NCBI GenBank assembly: GCA_046350255.1
Contig: JAXMAV010000033.1
Coordinates: forward strand, 1-64,000
DNA from: CALDUY01 sp046350255
GTDB taxonomy: Bacteria > Planctomycetota > Planctomycetia > Gemmatales > Gemmataceae
Length of the DNA: 64,000 nucleotides
Direction: 5' to 3'
Part shown: piece after piece, positions 33,263 to 42,387 of the stretch
Position numbering within the stretch: position 1 is the first letter of the stretch
Layout of the letters: each line of letters opens with the position of its first letter
Made by a program: the position numbers and the translations under genes
Notes under the pieces: model-generated
What the model saw: the letters and a program-made list of their open reading frames with translations, nothing else
What the model was told of the DNA's origin: nothing
The model's database searches: none

Positions 33263-34431
33263 CAAACACCTCGTGAGACAATGATCTTTCCGGCGGGCAC
33301 GAGCCCCTCCTTCTCCGTCAGGGGACGAAGGTTGCCGGGTACGGCCGGGGAGTATCCCTCGGCGAACTGCTGCTGGCAGAGTGCGTGCAAATCGTGGCGA
33401 CAGGTCATCAGGATGGCGATAATGTCGGGATCCCACTGTGTGCCTGCACCTTCGCTGAGCCGCCGCACCACTTCTTCGGGCTCGAAGGCGTTGCGAAATG
33501 GTCGAGGCCGGATCATCGCCGCATAGGCGTCGGCCACGGCGAGCAGGCGCGCTTGCAGGGGGATCTGTTCGCCAACCAGGCCATCGGGATAACCCAGGCC
33601 GTCCCAGCGTTCATGGTGCCAGCGAACACCCGGCCGGACCTGGGCCAGCGGCTGAAGCTGGCTGACGAGTTGATCGCCAATGAGGACGTGGTGTTGCAGT
33701 TCGGCGTACTCCGCAGCGGTGAGCTGGACCTGCTTCAGGAGCAACTCATCTCGAACGCCGAGCATGCCTAGGTTGTGCAGCAGCCCAGCCAGGTAGAGGT
33801 CACTCAGCGTGCTGGCGGCCAGCCCCATCTCCTGGCCCAGGCGGACCGCCACCCGGGCCACGCACTCGCTGTGCCCCGCCCAGTGCGGCAGGCGATGATC
33901 GATGGCCGAGGTAAGGCAGCGGACCATGCCCAGAAGCGAGTCGCGCAGGCGCTCGTAGGTGTGGTTGTGCTGGCGATGGCTGACGAGCAGACGGCGAGCC
34001 AGCAGCAGGACGTTCAGGTCGATCTTGCGAAAGAGCTGGCGCGGGTGAAAGCTGAGCGCACCCAGCCAGGCCGGTTGCCCGGAACCGATGCGGACCAGGG
34101 CCGCGCTGGCGGGCCACGGAGTGATCGGCTTCAACGCGGGGTCGAGGAAATGACAGACAGCCCGGTCGCCCCGGGGGGCTCGGCTCAGAAAGACCCGGGC
34201 CCATTCCTCGGACAGTCGGGGGCAGCCTATCTGCTCGAACGGCTCGCCGGTCCGGTCGGCGTACCAGAAGACCACATCGGCATCGAGCGATTCGCGCACC
34301 GCCTCGAGCGTGAGATGCACCTGCTCCTGGGATCGACTGCTGACCTGAAGCGATTGACCCAGACGTTCGAGTACCTCGTAGGCGTACTCGAGCGGGTTGG
34401 AAGACAGGGGCTCGCGAAGGCAGGCGTTCAC
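33262..34431 (-). CDS. GAF/HD-GYP-like phosphohydrolase with HN in place of HD
   Basis: A 389-residue cytosolic protein. Residues 20-150 look GAF-like. The HD-GYP fold follows: HWAGHSECVARVAVRLGQ (183-200), LAGLLHNLGMLG (214-225), HHVLIGDQL (247-255), HHERWDGLGYPDGLVGE (272-288), LLAVADAYAAM. In the pair that names the family the Asp is Asn (His 219-Asn 220), which should weaken the metal site; the HHE and GYP motifs are intact. HD-GYP enzymes degrade cyclic di-GMP. Translation is coupled on both sides: GTG 34431 overlaps the upstream kinase stop (GTGA) and its stop overlaps the zincin start. Probably a c-di-GMP sensor or weak enzyme. Confidence 0.85.
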   Translation of the reverse strand: MNACLREPLSSNPLEYAYEVLERLGQSLQVSSRSQEQVHLTLEAVRESLDADVVFWYADRTGEPFEQIGCPRLSEEWARVFLSRAPRGDRAVCHFLDPALKPITPWPASAALVRIGSGQPAWLGALSFHPRQLFRKIDLNVLLLARRLLVSHRQHNHTYERLRDSLLGMVRCLTSAIDHRLPHWAGHSECVARVAVRLGQEMGLAASTLSDLYLAGLLHNLGMLGVRDELLLKQVQLTAAEYAELQHHVLIGDQLVSQLQPLAQVRPGVRWHHERWDGLGYPDGLVGEQIPLQARLLAVADAYAAMIRPRPFRNAFEPEEVVRRLSEGAGTQWDPDIIAILMTCRHDLHALCQQQFAEGYSPAVPGNLRPLTEKEGLVPAGKIIVSRGV

Positions 34432-37286
34432 GGAGAGACTCCCTGGGGGTTCGAGTTCGCCGAGTCACGTAGCAGGGCAATGGCGCGGAGAAGTCCACGA
34501 AACCGAGCATCGGCGCGGAGCGGTTCGAGGTCCGGGTCGGTGGGCAGGAGGCGATGCCCGAAGCCGGCCTCGAGTGCCTGGGATAGTAGCGAGAAGGCGC
34601 GATCGGCCTGGTCGCGCTGGCTGCGCGAGCAGAGGGCGTGAATGCCGGCCACCTGGTAGGCGATCTCCGGCGTGCTGCCATTGCGGAGCGCCTCGCGCGC
34701 GTCGGCCAGAGCCAGTTCGACCTGGTTCAGACGAGCGCGAAGCACGCCGCGGCTGGCGTGGGCGGCAGGATGCCCTGGTCGGAGCGCGAGCAGACGATCG
34801 AGGGCGGAAATAGCCTCGCGAGTGCGGCCCAGACGTTCAGACAGGACATGGGCCCGATTCTGCCAGCCGGCCAGCGAGCGCGGATTGAGACGCAGCGCCT
34901 GGTTGAAGTCGGTTAGCGCGCTCGGAGCATCGCTGGCGATCCGGGCCACGCCGCGCGCGATCCAGCCTTCCTCGTCGTCCGGCGAGCGCGTCAGGGCTTC
35001 GAGCCGATCTTGCTCGGCGCCTGGCAGATCGCCCAGCACGCGCCGGAGGCGAGCGCGGATCAGCCGGGCTCGGGTCATCACGCGGTCGCCGGCCAGTGCC
35101 AGGTCGAGATCTTCCAGGGCGGCGCGAGGTCGCCCGGCTGCCTCGTGCGCCAGCGCCCGGGTCACGCGCGCCGGCGTGAACTGCGGGTGCAACTCGAGCG
35201 CGCGGGTGAAGTCGTCGATGGCGCGATCGAAGCGCCCCAGGCGAAGGTAAGCGATGCCGCGGTTGTACCAGGCGCCCGAGTAACGCGGACGTAGCGCCAG
35301 GCAAGCGGTGTAGTGGCCCACCGCCTCGGCCTCGCGCGCGGGCCCTGTCCCTTCCAGGCAGCAGGCGCCCAGGAGCGACCAGGCCGCGAAGTGCTCGGGA
35401 TCGACGCTCACGAGTTGCTGTAGCGCGGTGGTCGCGTCCGCATGATGGCCGCGCATTACCAGGTGGACGGCCTGCAGAAACTGATCGGTGGAGCCGCGCA
35501 GCGGGGTGTGCTCGCTGCGCGAAAGCAGCGCCTGCGCCTCGGTGGCGCGGCCCAGGCGGTCGAGCAGGTCAGCCCGCTGGCGCCAGAGCAGGCGTGGCGT
35601 CTCGTCCTCGAGATAGCATTCGGCCGCCCGGCCATTCAGCGCCAGCGCCTCTTCCGTCGGAGCGTCAGCAGCCAGGAGAAGCAGCAGCTCGCCCGCCTGG
35701 GTCCGCAGAGTCTGCTGTTCGGCGGAAGACAGATGGCGCGCGGCGGAATGGGTCGTCCAGTCGGGACGGTCAAGCACCGCAAAGCGATCGAGGGCACACC
35801 GAGCCAGGGCGCGCCCCACTTCCCGATCCTCGGACTGTTCGTCGCGCCCGGTAAGCAACAGACGAGCCGAGCGCAGATCCTCCTCGAATCCGTGCAGACT
35901 GGCGCGAGCCTCAAGACGCATCAGGCTGCGCGAGCGCAACCCCAGCGCCACCGTCATCGTCACCAGGAGTACCGCAGCGCCCAGGGACACTGAGGTCAGC
36001 GAAACGACGCGCGGATGCCGCGCTGACCATTTCTTGAGTCGTTCGATCAGCGAAGGCTCGGGAACATGACGCAGCGGGCGATGATCAAGCTGGCACTGAA
36101 GATCTTCGCGTAGCTCGTGGACCGAGGCGTAGCGGCGCGCCGGATCGGGCGCGAGGCAGCGCCCCAGGATGGCCCGGACTGCGGGTGAGATGACCGGGTT
36201 GAACCGGCACGGATCGGGCACCGAGGTCAGACGCTCGCGGATCATGGCCGGGACGACGAAGCCTGCCTCCCCCTGGAACCGCGTGAACGGATAGTGTCCC
36301 GTGAGCAACTCGAAGAGCATAACGCCGAGCGAGTAGAGATCGCTTCGAGCGTCCACGACCGGCCTGCCTCCGCCACAAGGGTCGGGCAGCCCGAGAAAGG
36401 CGGCAAGATGCTCTGGCGCCATGTAGGGCAGGGTGCCTCCCACCTGCGTGGCGGGCGGTCGGCCTTCCTTCAGATCCTCGGCCAGGTTGAAGTCGAGGAG
36501 CATCGGCGTGCCGTCGTCCGTCAGCAGGACATTGGCCGGCTTCAGATCGCGATGCAGGATTCCCCGGTCGTGGGCATGGGCCAGCCCTTCGGCCAGGCAC
36601 GTCCCCAGCCACAGCACCGCCTCGACGTAGGTGCAACCTTCCAGGTGTTGCAAGGTGGGCGAGCGCTCCCGTGGCGCGGGCACTGGGGTGGGCTCACCCG
36701 GCGGGACGGCGGGCGTTAAGCCTCGGGTTCGGCTGCTTCGCCCTTCCAGTGTGGTGATGAGCCCCTTGCCGGAGGCGGGTAGCGCGGCCTGCCCCAAAAG
36801 ATCCTGCAAGATGTCGGCCAGGGTGGTGGCGCCGAAGAAGGGCATGCAGACAGCGTAGAGCGGCCCTGTCTGATGGAGGGAGTAGATGGGGACGATGTGC
36901 GTGTGCTGCAACTGCGCTAGCCGTTGCGACTCCGGGTGGATCTCGCTCGAAACCTTCAGGGCCACTAGACGTTGGGCAAGATCGCCCTGGCGCGCCAGGT
37001 AGACCCGGCCGAAAGTGCCGCGCCCCAACTCGGCGATCAGCCTGAAGTTGAGGAAGGTGGTGCCCACCACAGGAAACTGCACGGGAGGCGAGGGTCGCTC
37101 GGTTGGAGATGGGGTGTCGGACTGCGGTGGCGGCTCCGCGCTGGGTAATGAGCGCCAGGACCAGGCGAAGGGGACGCCGGGCACGTCTCCACCCGCCAGA
37201 TTCGCCGGCACCAGCAATTCCGCTCCGGGCCGCGCGTCCGGTTGGGGCTCGCGGCTTCCTTCCGGAACGGTCAGGATGCCCAGCAT
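34428..37286 (-). CDS. Ser/Thr protein kinase with C-terminal TPR repeats
   Basis: About 952 residues from ATG 37286 (GAGGTGG 6 nt upstream; the TTG at 37304 is a poorer start). A Pro-rich N-terminus leads to the kinase: LGRGTFGRVYLAR (about 87-99), ALKVS with the catalytic Lys (about 111), HRDLKPANVLL, DFNLAED (DFN instead of DFG, common in planctomycete kinases) and APEH. An insertion of about 70 residues interrupts the N-lobe/C-lobe linker. A transmembrane helix lies near 430-455 (VVSLTSVSLGAAVLLVTMTV). The C-terminus is TPR (YNRGIAYLRLGRFDRAIDDF, WQNRAHVLSERLGRTREAI). First gene of the kinase/HD-GYP/zincin operon; likely envelope-associated signalling. Confidence 0.92.
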   Translation of the reverse strand: MLGILTVPEGSREPQPDARPGAELLVPANLAGGDVPGVPFAWSWRSLPSAEPPPQSDTPSPTERPSPPVQFPVVGTTFLNFRLIAELGRGTFGRVYLARQGDLAQRLVALKVSSEIHPESQRLAQLQHTHIVPIYSLHQTGPLYAVCMPFFGATTLADILQDLLGQAALPASGKGLITTLEGRSSRTRGLTPAVPPGEPTPVPAPRERSPTLQHLEGCTYVEAVLWLGTCLAEGLAHAHDRGILHRDLKPANVLLTDDGTPMLLDFNLAEDLKEGRPPATQVGGTLPYMAPEHLAAFLGLPDPCGGGRPVVDARSDLYSLGVMLFELLTGHYPFTRFQGEAGFVVPAMIRERLTSVPDPCRFNPVISPAVRAILGRCLAPDPARRYASVHELREDLQCQLDHRPLRHVPEPSLIERLKKWSARHPRVVSLTSVSLGAAVLLVTMTVALGLRSRSLMRLEARASLHGFEEDLRSARLLLTGRDEQSEDREVGRALARCALDRFAVLDRPDWTTHSAARHLSSAEQQTLRTQAGELLLLLAADAPTEEALALNGRAAECYLEDETPRLLWRQRADLLDRLGRATEAQALLSRSEHTPLRGSTDQFLQAVHLVMRGHHADATTALQQLVSVDPEHFAAWSLLGACCLEGTGPAREAEAVGHYTACLALRPRYSGAWYNRGIAYLRLGRFDRAIDDFTRALELHPQFTPARVTRALAHEAAGRPRAALEDLDLALAGDRVMTRARLIRARLRRVLGDLPGAEQDRLEALTRSPDDEEGWIARGVARIASDAPSALTDFNQALRLNPRSLAGWQNRAHVLSERLGRTREAISALDRLLALRPGHPAAHASRGVLRARLNQVELALADAREALRNGSTPEIAYQVAGIHALCSRSQRDQADRAFSLLSQALEAGFGHRLLPTDPDLEPLRADARFRGLLRAIALLRDSANSNPQGVSP

Positions 37287-37690
37287 GGAAACCACCTCAA
37301 GCAACAGAGCAGGGACAGGGGCTGCTCTCCGGGAAGTCGGTCAGCCTGGAGCCGCGAGGTCGGAAGGGGAAATCTCTCGGATCCGGTTCGATTCTCAACT
37401 CTGGGAGATGAACGGGAGGCGGTCAATTCAGGCGGCCTGGAAAACGCCGACAAGTGTGTCGAATTCCTGTGAGGCAGGAACCAATCTTGCTCCGGCAGGA
37501 ATTGCCCGGTCGAGAAAACGGCTCCCGCCCCGGAAGTGTGAGGCCCTCCGGGGCGGGTTATGTGAAACGGGTTGGGAGGTCTCCGCCCCGTGCTTGTCTG
37601 CAGGGAGAATGCGCTTGCGACTTCGACTTGCGCGTCACCAGCCATATCATGGGGAACGAACCGGTTGCTCCATCGTGGGGAGGGATGACC
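37287..37690. other. Divergent intergenic region with a strong hairpin
   Basis: Four hundred bases between the divergent kinase and ABC transporter genes. It must hold both promoters. A perfect 11-bp stem-loop lies at 37524-37557; no other gene-like feature is seen, although the ABC ORF is open further upstream. Confidence 0.55.
37524..37557. other. Perfect 11-bp hairpin in the leader of the ABC transporter gene
   Basis: CCCGCCCCGGA and TCCGGGGCGGG pair perfectly around a 12-nt loop. No U-run follows on either strand, so simple intrinsic termination is unlikely. Lying about 135 nt before the transporter start, it may be a leader RNA structure. Confidence 0.5.
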
Positions 37691-39214
37691 ATGTCGGAAC
37701 CAGGGGCTCCATCGCGCTGGTGGATCTGGCTACTTGTCGGGGCGGTTCTGATCGGGGCCGGACTTATGTATCGCCAGTCCAGCGAGACGCCGCCGCCGAC
37801 TGTGTTTCGCTGGGGAGGCGACGCCTCCGGCGGTGAACCGTTCCTGATCGAACGTCCGGGGAAGCAGCCGGCCGGGTTCGAGGGCGAACTAGCCGTCTAC
37901 CTTGGTGAGAAGCTCGGCCTGCCGCCAGAATTCGTGCAGCGCAACTGGGCGCAGATGCCACAGGATCTCACCCGGGGCGACATCGACGCCATCCTGAACG
38001 GCTACGAGTGGTATCCCAGCCGCGAGGAGGTGATGGCCTCCACCATTCCCTACTACGCCTACCGCATCTCGCTCATCACCCGGAAGAACAGCCCCATCCA
38101 GGGGTGGGAAGATCTGCGCGGCGGTCTGGGGCGGCGCAAGCTTCGGGTTGGCGTGCTGCGCGATTCTTCTTCGCATCGCTATCTCGAAGAGCATTATCCC
38201 GACGAGGTCGCCCTGGAGGCCTACGACGAGGAGGGTGTCACTGGAGTCATGCTCAAGGTGGCAGAGGGAGGTCTCGACGCGACGGTGCAGGATACGCCGG
38301 CCGCCCGGTGGTATTTGCGGCAGAAAGAGTTTGATCGGCTACACGAGGTGGGAGAGCCGATCAAGCCGGCCCGGCACAGCTATTACGTCCTCTATGTACG
38401 CAGGGGCGACGAGGGGCTGCGCGACCGATTGAACGAAGCCATCCGCGAGGGGTTAAAGGATGGATCGTTACGCCGGATTTACGAGAAGTACGACCTGTGG
38501 AACGACGACCAGGCCGGCCTTCTCGAGGTGGGGCAAACCTGGCCACCCGCCGAGGTGGCGATTCGCCGCTCGATGGGCTGGTACGCGAGGCAACTCGGCC
38601 AGGCGGCACTAATGACCATCGCACTGGCGGCCTTATCGTTCCCCATGGCGATGGTGCTGGGGTTGGCCCTGGCAGTGGGTCGGCTGTATGGCCCGCGCTG
38701 GTTGGCGTATCCCCTGGCGTGGTACGTCGAGCTAATCCGGGGGACGCCTCTGCTTCTTCAGCTCTCCGTCATTTTCTACTTCCTGCCGGTGATCCACATC
38801 ACGCTCAATCCCTTCTGGGCTGGGGCACTGGGCCTGGCGCTGAACTACGCCGCCTACGAGGCGGAGATCTACCGGGCCGGGCTGCTGGCGATTCCTCGCG
38901 GACAGATGGAAGCGGCCCTGTCGCTGGGGATGCGTCCCGCGGTGGCGCTGGGGCGCATTCTCGTGCCCCAGGCTGTCCGCATGGTGGTGCCTCCGGTGAC
39001 CAATGACTTCATCGCACTGTTCAAGGATACCTCGATCTGCGCGGTCTTCGCCGTCACGGAACTGACCGCTCGCTACCGGAGCCTGGCCGTCAACAACCCG
39101 GGTCTGCTGCTCGAACTGGGGTTGATGACCGCCCTGCTGTACTTACTCATGAGTTATCCTCTGTCTCTGCTGGCGCGCAGTCTGGAGCGGCAGCACCAGC
39201 ACGTGGAGGGCTGA
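37691..39214 (+). CDS. Amino-acid ABC importer, fused substrate-binding protein and permease
   Basis: A 507-residue fusion. An N-terminal membrane helix (WWIWLLVGAVLIGAGLMY) anchors a periplasmic binding protein of the polar amino-acid family (FRWGGDASGGEPFL, FEGELAVYLGEKLGL, DIDAILNGYEW, to about residue 290). The permease follows with the His/Glu/Gln-type signature VELIRGTPLLLQLSVIFY and the EAA loop EAALSLGMRPAVALGRILVPQAVR. Fused SBP-permeases are known from GlnP-type importers. ATG 37691 has GGGAGG 8 nt upstream; the ORF is open to 37454 but the extra part is not family-like. The ATPase gene follows 3 bp later. Substrate probably a polar amino acid. Confidence 0.92.
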   Translation: MSEPGAPSRWWIWLLVGAVLIGAGLMYRQSSETPPPTVFRWGGDASGGEPFLIERPGKQPAGFEGELAVYLGEKLGLPPEFVQRNWAQMPQDLTRGDIDAILNGYEWYPSREEVMASTIPYYAYRISLITRKNSPIQGWEDLRGGLGRRKLRVGVLRDSSSHRYLEEHYPDEVALEAYDEEGVTGVMLKVAEGGLDATVQDTPAARWYLRQKEFDRLHEVGEPIKPARHSYYVLYVRRGDEGLRDRLNEAIREGLKDGSLRRIYEKYDLWNDDQAGLLEVGQTWPPAEVAIRRSMGWYARQLGQAALMTIALAALSFPMAMVLGLALAVGRLYGPRWLAYPLAWYVELIRGTPLLLQLSVIFYFLPVIHITLNPFWAGALGLALNYAAYEAEIYRAGLLAIPRGQMEAALSLGMRPAVALGRILVPQAVRMVVPPVTNDFIALFKDTSICAVFAVTELTARYRSLAVNNPGLLLELGLMTALLYLLMSYPLSLLARSLERQHQHVEG

Positions 39215-39217
39215 GCG

Positions 39218-39955
39218 ATGATCGAGGTGCGCGATTTGAAAAAGCAGCACGGGACGCTCCAGGTGCTGCGCGGAGTGTCGCTCACCATCCGGCCCGGCGA
39301 GGTCGCAGCGGTGATTGGCCCGTCGGGCGGCGGCAAGAGTACACTGCTGCGCTGCATCAATGGGCTGGAAGCATTCCAGGGCGGCTCCGTGCAGGTGAAG
39401 CAGTTCCAACTAGTGCCGGGTCGCACCCCACCGGCCACCCTGCGCCAGCTGCGCAGTTGCGTGGGGATGGTCTTCCAGCAGTTCCACCTGTTTCCGCATC
39501 TGAGCGTGCTGGAGAACGTGCTGTCCGGCCCTCTGTGGGCACAGGGTCGCCTGCGCGAGGAGGTGGAGCCGGAGGCGCGCCGGTTACTCGAGCGCGTCGG
39601 ACTGAGCGATAAGATGCAGGCGCGCCCGGAACACCTATCGGGCGGACAGCAACAGCGGGTGGCCATTGCGCGAGCGCTGGCGGTTCGCCCCGAGGCCATC
39701 CTGTTCGACGAGCCGACCAGCGCCCTGGACCCGCGCATGGCCGGCGAGGTGCTGGGCGTGATGACCGACCTGGCACGAGAGGGGCAAACCATGATCGTGG
39801 TGACTCACGCAATGAGTTTCGCCCGGCGTGTAGCGCACACGGTCCATGTAATGCACGAGGGCACCGTGGCCGAGTCGGGCCCGGCGGCGCAGATTTTTGA
39901 AGCGCCCCACACGGATATCACGCGCGAGTTCATTCGCGAGGCCGGCGAGGTGTGA
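39218..39955 (+). CDS. Amino-acid ABC transporter ATP-binding protein, GlnQ-type
   Basis: A 245-residue cytosolic ATPase. Walker A GPSGGGKS (34-41), Q-loop in VGMVFQQFHLFPHLSVLENV, signature LSGGQQQRVAIARAL, Walker B ILFDEPTSALDP, D-loop and switch His (VTHAMSFARRVA). It powers import with the fused SBP-permease immediately upstream (3-bp gap). Length and motifs are standard for the polar amino-acid family. Confidence 0.95.
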   Translation: MIEVRDLKKQHGTLQVLRGVSLTIRPGEVAAVIGPSGGGKSTLLRCINGLEAFQGGSVQVKQFQLVPGRTPPATLRQLRSCVGMVFQQFHLFPHLSVLENVLSGPLWAQGRLREEVEPEARRLLERVGLSDKMQARPEHLSGGQQQRVAIARALAVRPEAILFDEPTSALDPRMAGEVLGVMTDLAREGQTMIVVTHAMSFARRVAHTVHVMHEGTVAESGPAAQIFEAPHTDITREFIREAGEV

Positions 39956-40056
39956 ACCGGGCGCAGAGATGGTTGCTTTCGTGGGCGGGCTCGGCTAGAG
40001 TCATAACGCATTAATCGAGCGTCATTTCCTGATTTCTCTGTCTCGGGAGACCTGGC

Positions 40057-40800
40057 ATGCCTGCAGGAAAGGCCATCATTCTGGTTGTGATCGGCGCCCT
40101 GGTACTAGCCACCGGGTTGTTTGCGTTCGTGCCCTCGACTCGGCCGCCGATCGTGAAAGCCTGGTTCCGCAAGGCGCGCGGATTCGCCCCGGCGACCACG
40201 CCGACCGAGGCGCTGGATCGCTTCCGGGAAGCCATCAAGATCCGCGATTATGAGACGGCCGCCGAGTTCTGCGACAAGGAGTATCGCGAGCAGATACTGA
40301 AGGTAGCCGGCGGCGCTACCAAGCTGGGCGAGGCCATCGACAGCCTGACCCACAACATGGACAAGAACGGCGTGGTCAACCCCAAGACGAAGTACATGCT
40401 CCGCCTCCTCGAGCCGTTCCCCAAGACGTTCAAGGTGCTCAGCGTGAAGGAGAACGGCAACACCGCGGTGGCGTTCATCGGCGAGGATGACATCATCCCC
40501 AAGCTCGATTCACCAGTGCAGCAGGATTTCTTCACCAAGCATCGCCACATGCTGGGGGCTCTGTTGCCCAACGAAGTGGGCATCGCCTGGGATCGCGTCG
40601 ATCTGGTGAAGGAAGGCGATGTCTGGAAGATCGTCATTCCGGTGACGACCCGGCTGCGGCTCAGCGTGGACACCCTGAAGGATAACGCCACGAACTATGC
40701 CAACGCCATCTACCAGGTGCGCGACGAGGTGAAGAACAACCCGGTCACCAAGGAAGGTGTCCAGAGCGAACTGGAACGCCGCCTGAACGAGTCGAAGTGA
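40057..40800 (+). CDS. Membrane-anchored protein of unknown function
   Basis: A 247-residue protein. An N-terminal helix (IILVVIGALVLATGLFAFV) anchors a soluble domain rich in alpha/beta sequence (TPTEALDRFREAIKIRDYETAAEFCDKEY, VLSVKENGNTAVAFIGEDD, EGDVWKIVIPV). The mid part resembles NTF2-like or DUF4878-type lipoprotein domains in shape (short helix pair then strands), but I cannot confirm a family. ATG 40057 follows TCGGGAGACC. It lies 100 bp after the ABC ATPase gene and 7 bp before a small gene. Confidence 0.75.
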   Translation: MPAGKAIILVVIGALVLATGLFAFVPSTRPPIVKAWFRKARGFAPATTPTEALDRFREAIKIRDYETAAEFCDKEYREQILKVAGGATKLGEAIDSLTHNMDKNGVVNPKTKYMLRLLEPFPKTFKVLSVKENGNTAVAFIGEDDIIPKLDSPVQQDFFTKHRHMLGALLPNEVGIAWDRVDLVKEGDVWKIVIPVTTRLRLSVDTLKDNATNYANAIYQVRDEVKNNPVTKEGVQSELERRLNESK

Positions 40801-40807
40801 GTCTGCC

Positions 40808-41014
40808 ATGCAAGATGACAAACGTCGCCAGCGAGAAATGAAGCGGGAGATCAAAAAGGCGGGCAACCGGAAGATGCGCCGCCATTTCGATCGGGATCTG
40901 GCGCGCGATCCGGAACATGCCCACGAGGCCGAGTTCGACTATGGACAGTCCAGCTCGGCCGGCCTGAATGGGATGGACCACGACTCCACGCGGAAGCGCG
41001 AAGAGGAAGAGTAG
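40808..41014 (+). CDS. Small highly charged protein
   Basis: Sixty-eight residues, dominated by Lys/Arg (DKRRQREMKREIKKAGNRKMR) in the first half and by Asp/Glu in the second, ending EEEE. No known domain seen. It lies 7 bp after the preceding gene in the same direction, which argues that it is translated. Function unknown. Confidence 0.55.
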   Translation: MQDDKRRQREMKREIKKAGNRKMRRHFDRDLARDPEHAHEAEFDYGQSSSAGLNGMDHDSTRKREEEE

Positions 41015-41031
41015 GCCTCCAGGGTAGTACC

Positions 41032-42378
41032 ATGGCCAGTGTGCGTGACTTCGGTGCTCGGGGTGACGGACGGACCGACGATACGTTGGCCATTCGTCAT
41101 GCGCTCGAAAGGGCAGGCGGTCAGGTGGAGTTTTCGCGCGGGGATTATCGCATCACCGCCTCCATCGAGGTGCCGCTGGCGCGCCTGGGCCGGATCGCAT
41201 TATCTGGACAGGGGGGAGTGGGTCGCGTGGTCATGGCCGGGGCGGGACCGGCCTTCCGCTTCACTGGCTCGCTGGCGCGCAATGCCGACCCACGCAACAT
41301 TCCGGGGGCCGTCTGGGAGAAGGAACGGCTGCCCACCGTGGCGAACCTGGAAATTGTCGGGGCGCATCCGCAGGCCGACGGGCTGGAGTTTCATCGCACC
41401 ATGCAGGCTACGCTGCACGGCGTGCTACTGCGCGAGTTGCGCCATGGGGTTCGCCTGGTCGAGCGGAACCGCAATGTGCTTCTCGACAGCTGCCACATCT
41501 ACAACTGCGCTGGGGTCGGCGTCTTCTTCGATCGCGTGAACCTGCACCAGGCCATCATCCACGGCTGCCATCTCAGCTACTGCAAGCAGGGTGGCATCAA
41601 GGTGGTGGGTAGCGAGATCCGCAATCTGCACATCACTGGCAACGACATCGAGTACAACTTCGATCCGCTGGCGAAGGAATCGGCCGACGTCTGGATCGAC
41701 GTGACCGAGGGCAGCGTGCGGGAGGGCAGCCTGGTCAGCAACACCATCCAGGCGCTGCGCAGTCCCGGCGGAGCCAACGTCCGACTGGTGGGGCGCGACG
41801 ACGTCAACAAATGCGGTCTGTGGACGATCACCGGCAACCACATCTCCAACCAGGAGGTGAACATCCACCTGCGCGGCTGCCGGGGCATCACGCTGACGGG
41901 CAACAGCCTGGTGATGGGCCACACCCGCAGCATGGTCCTGGAACACTGTCAGCACGTCGTGGTGGGCCATCACTCGCTGGACAACAACCCCGATTACAAA
42001 CGCACCACGATTGATGGCATCACCCTGCGCGACTGCGATGGCTGCATCGTCGATGGGGTGATCGTGGATGCTGCCGGGCCAGAAGCCGGAGGGGCCGCTC
42101 TGGAGGTAACGCGGTGCCGGGAAACCAGCATCGTTTCCTGTCAGATCCTCGATCCCCGGCATCGCGGCATCCTGGTGACGGACAGCCGCAACACTCGTAT
42201 CGCGGATTGCACCATTCTCGACCGCACCCACGCGGGCAAGGTCGAGGCCAGCATCGAGGTGACCGGCAAGTCTCCCGGGACGTTGATCCGGGGCAACCTG
42301 GTCATGAAGGGAAGCCGGGGCGACATCCTGGCCCCGGGCGCCACGCTCGAAGGGAACCATCCGGCCGTATCGGGCTGA
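41032..42378 (+). CDS. Right-handed parallel beta-helix protein, pectate-lyase-3-like
   Basis: A 448-residue protein. The N-terminus VRDFGARGDGRTDDTLAIRHAL is the Pectate_lyase_3 entry, and the remainder is a coil-by-coil beta-helix (NLEIVGAH, VLLDSCHIYNCAGVGVFFD, LHITGNDIEYNF, GITLTGNSLVMGHT, TRIADCTILDRTHAG). No signal peptide is evident and no catalytic residue can be named. Such proteins bind or cleave polysaccharides. ATG 41032 is 17 bp from the small charged gene, possibly one transcript. Confidence 0.85.
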   Translation: MASVRDFGARGDGRTDDTLAIRHALERAGGQVEFSRGDYRITASIEVPLARLGRIALSGQGGVGRVVMAGAGPAFRFTGSLARNADPRNIPGAVWEKERLPTVANLEIVGAHPQADGLEFHRTMQATLHGVLLRELRHGVRLVERNRNVLLDSCHIYNCAGVGVFFDRVNLHQAIIHGCHLSYCKQGGIKVVGSEIRNLHITGNDIEYNFDPLAKESADVWIDVTEGSVREGSLVSNTIQALRSPGGANVRLVGRDDVNKCGLWTITGNHISNQEVNIHLRGCRGITLTGNSLVMGHTRSMVLEHCQHVVVGHHSLDNNPDYKRTTIDGITLRDCDGCIVDGVIVDAAGPEAGGAALEVTRCRETSIVSCQILDPRHRGILVTDSRNTRIADCTILDRTHAGKVEASIEVTGKSPGTLIRGNLVMKGSRGDILAPGATLEGNHPAVSG

Positions 42379-42387
42379 CAGGGCGTG

